NCBI GenBank assembly: GCA_016744015.1
Contig: JADGFD010000004.1
Coordinates: 1-64,000 of the forward strand
Reading direction: 5' to 3'
Origin: Paracoccaceae bacterium
GTDB taxonomy: Bacteria > Pseudomonadota > Alphaproteobacteria > Rhodobacterales > Rhodobacteraceae
DNA length: 64,000 nt
Position 1 is the stretch's first letter, and every line of letters starts with the position of its first letter. This document shows positions 63,552 to 64,000 of this stretch, piece by piece. The position numbers were made by a program, and so were the translations under genes. Under the pieces are notes generated by a model, which worked only from the letters and a program-made list of their open reading frames with translations, did no database searches and was not told the DNA's origin.

Positions 63552-64000
63552 ATGGCGCTTACCCCTGTTTCTGAGGCGCTCGAACGTGTGCTGAACCTTT
63601 GCCCTATTATGCGCGCTGAAACCGTGCCCTTGGCAGAGGCCGTGGGCCGCGTGCTGGCAACGCCCGTGGCCGCTACGCGCAACCAGCCGTCGTTTCGAGC
63701 GTCAGCAATGGATGGCTATGCGATCAGGGCGGAGGATTTAAAGCCAGATGCGCGACTTAAGCTGATTGGGGAGTCTCCAGCCGGGGGGCAATTTTCAGGG
63801 GGTGTGCACGCGGGCGAGGCGGTGCGGATATTTACTGGTGGGGCGGTGCCTGAGGGCGCGGACCGCGTAGTAATTCAAGAGAATGTGAGCCGTGAGGGGA
63901 AGACGGTTATTCTCAATGATGCGCCGGGGGACGCGCTAAATCTGCGGCCCGTGGGGGCAGATTTTAAGGTCGGCGATACGCTAAGCGCGCCGCGCCGGCT
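63552..64000 (+). CDS. moeA: Molybdopterin molybdenumtransferase, 5' part
   Basis: The first 149 codons of MoeA, which inserts molybdate into adenylylated molybdopterin. Visible motifs are ETVPLAEAVGRVLATPVAA, FRASAMDGYAIRAEDL near residue 53, and RIFTGGAVPEGADRVVIQEN near 92. It starts one base after the GIY-YIG gene's stop. The gene runs off the right edge of the window, so the catalytic domain is not seen. Confidence 0.95.
   Translation, partial: MALTPVSEALERVLNLCPIMRAETVPLAEAVGRVLATPVAATRNQPSFRASAMDGYAIRAEDLKPDARLKLIGESPAGGQFSGGVHAGEAVRIFTGGAVPEGADRVVIQENVSREGKTVILNDAPGDALNLRPVGADFKVGDTLSAPRR

Overview
The window looks like a chromosomal segment of a free-living, flagellated alphaproteobacterium, most likely a member of the Rhodobacterales (Roseobacter-like). 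The reasons are: indolepyruvate:ferredoxin oxidoreductase as one fused chain, a ppiD-trpE pair, a trpG-trpD-trpC-moaC(-moeA) run, an initiator tRNA with a C1:A72 mismatch, a flhA-fliR-flhB block beside a lytic transglycosylase, and two dimethylglycine-dehydrogenase-like GcvT flavoproteins beside a ProXVW-type importer. This assignment comes from gene content and protein style only; no search was run.

Layout. 0.1-2.5 kb: minus-strand operon ridA, a TTG-started glycerophosphodiesterase and a COG3146 acyltransferase-like gene. 2.5-2.8 kb: a gene-free stretch with a strong terminator and a possible small RNA. 2.8-10.2 kb: two LysR regulators, a PhyH dioxygenase, the fused indolepyruvate oxidoreductase behind a palindrome-rich leader, and a quinone-oxidoreductase-like gene. 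10.2-21.0 kb: a catabolic locus for a quaternary or N-methylated amine. It has DeoR regulator, GcvT flavoprotein and choline-kinase-like kinase on one strand, and binding protein, ATPase, fused double permease and a second GcvT flavoprotein on the other. 21.0-28.1 kb: a MurNAc/peptidoglycan-fragment locus with divergent murQ and a murR-type RpiR regulator, a four-gene CUT1 ABC importer and a leaderless AmiE-like serine hydrolase, tied together by a shared GGAAT-N5-ATTCC motif. 28.1-33.2 kb: flagellar export genes.

33.4-37.8 kb is an eroded accessory island between two CAT-anticodon tRNAs whose 3' ends face inward. It holds a truncated, frameshifted Eco57I-like restriction-methylase, a decayed IS21 istA remnant, a GapR-like DUF2312 gene and a tyrosine integrase with four in-frame stops. 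37.9-53.4 kb is mostly housekeeping: purMN, a saccharopine-dehydrogenase-like gene, ndk, two ABC-F ATPases, MarC, a TIGR02281 protease, a universal stress protein and parE. A few genes there look acquired (a secreted ankyrin protein, a DUF4145 protein), and there is a decayed SQR-like flavoprotein remnant. 53.5-64 kb: ppiD-trpE, a regulator/TDT-transporter pair, a divergent polysaccharide deacetylase, then trpGDC-moaC, a GIY-YIG protein and the start of moeA.

The best candidates for an incompletely described system are the ABC-type MurNAc locus, which has a predicted cytoplasmic amidase but no kinase, and the kinase-plus-two-demethylases amine locus. No rRNA, CRISPR array, intact prophage or intact insertion sequence was seen.
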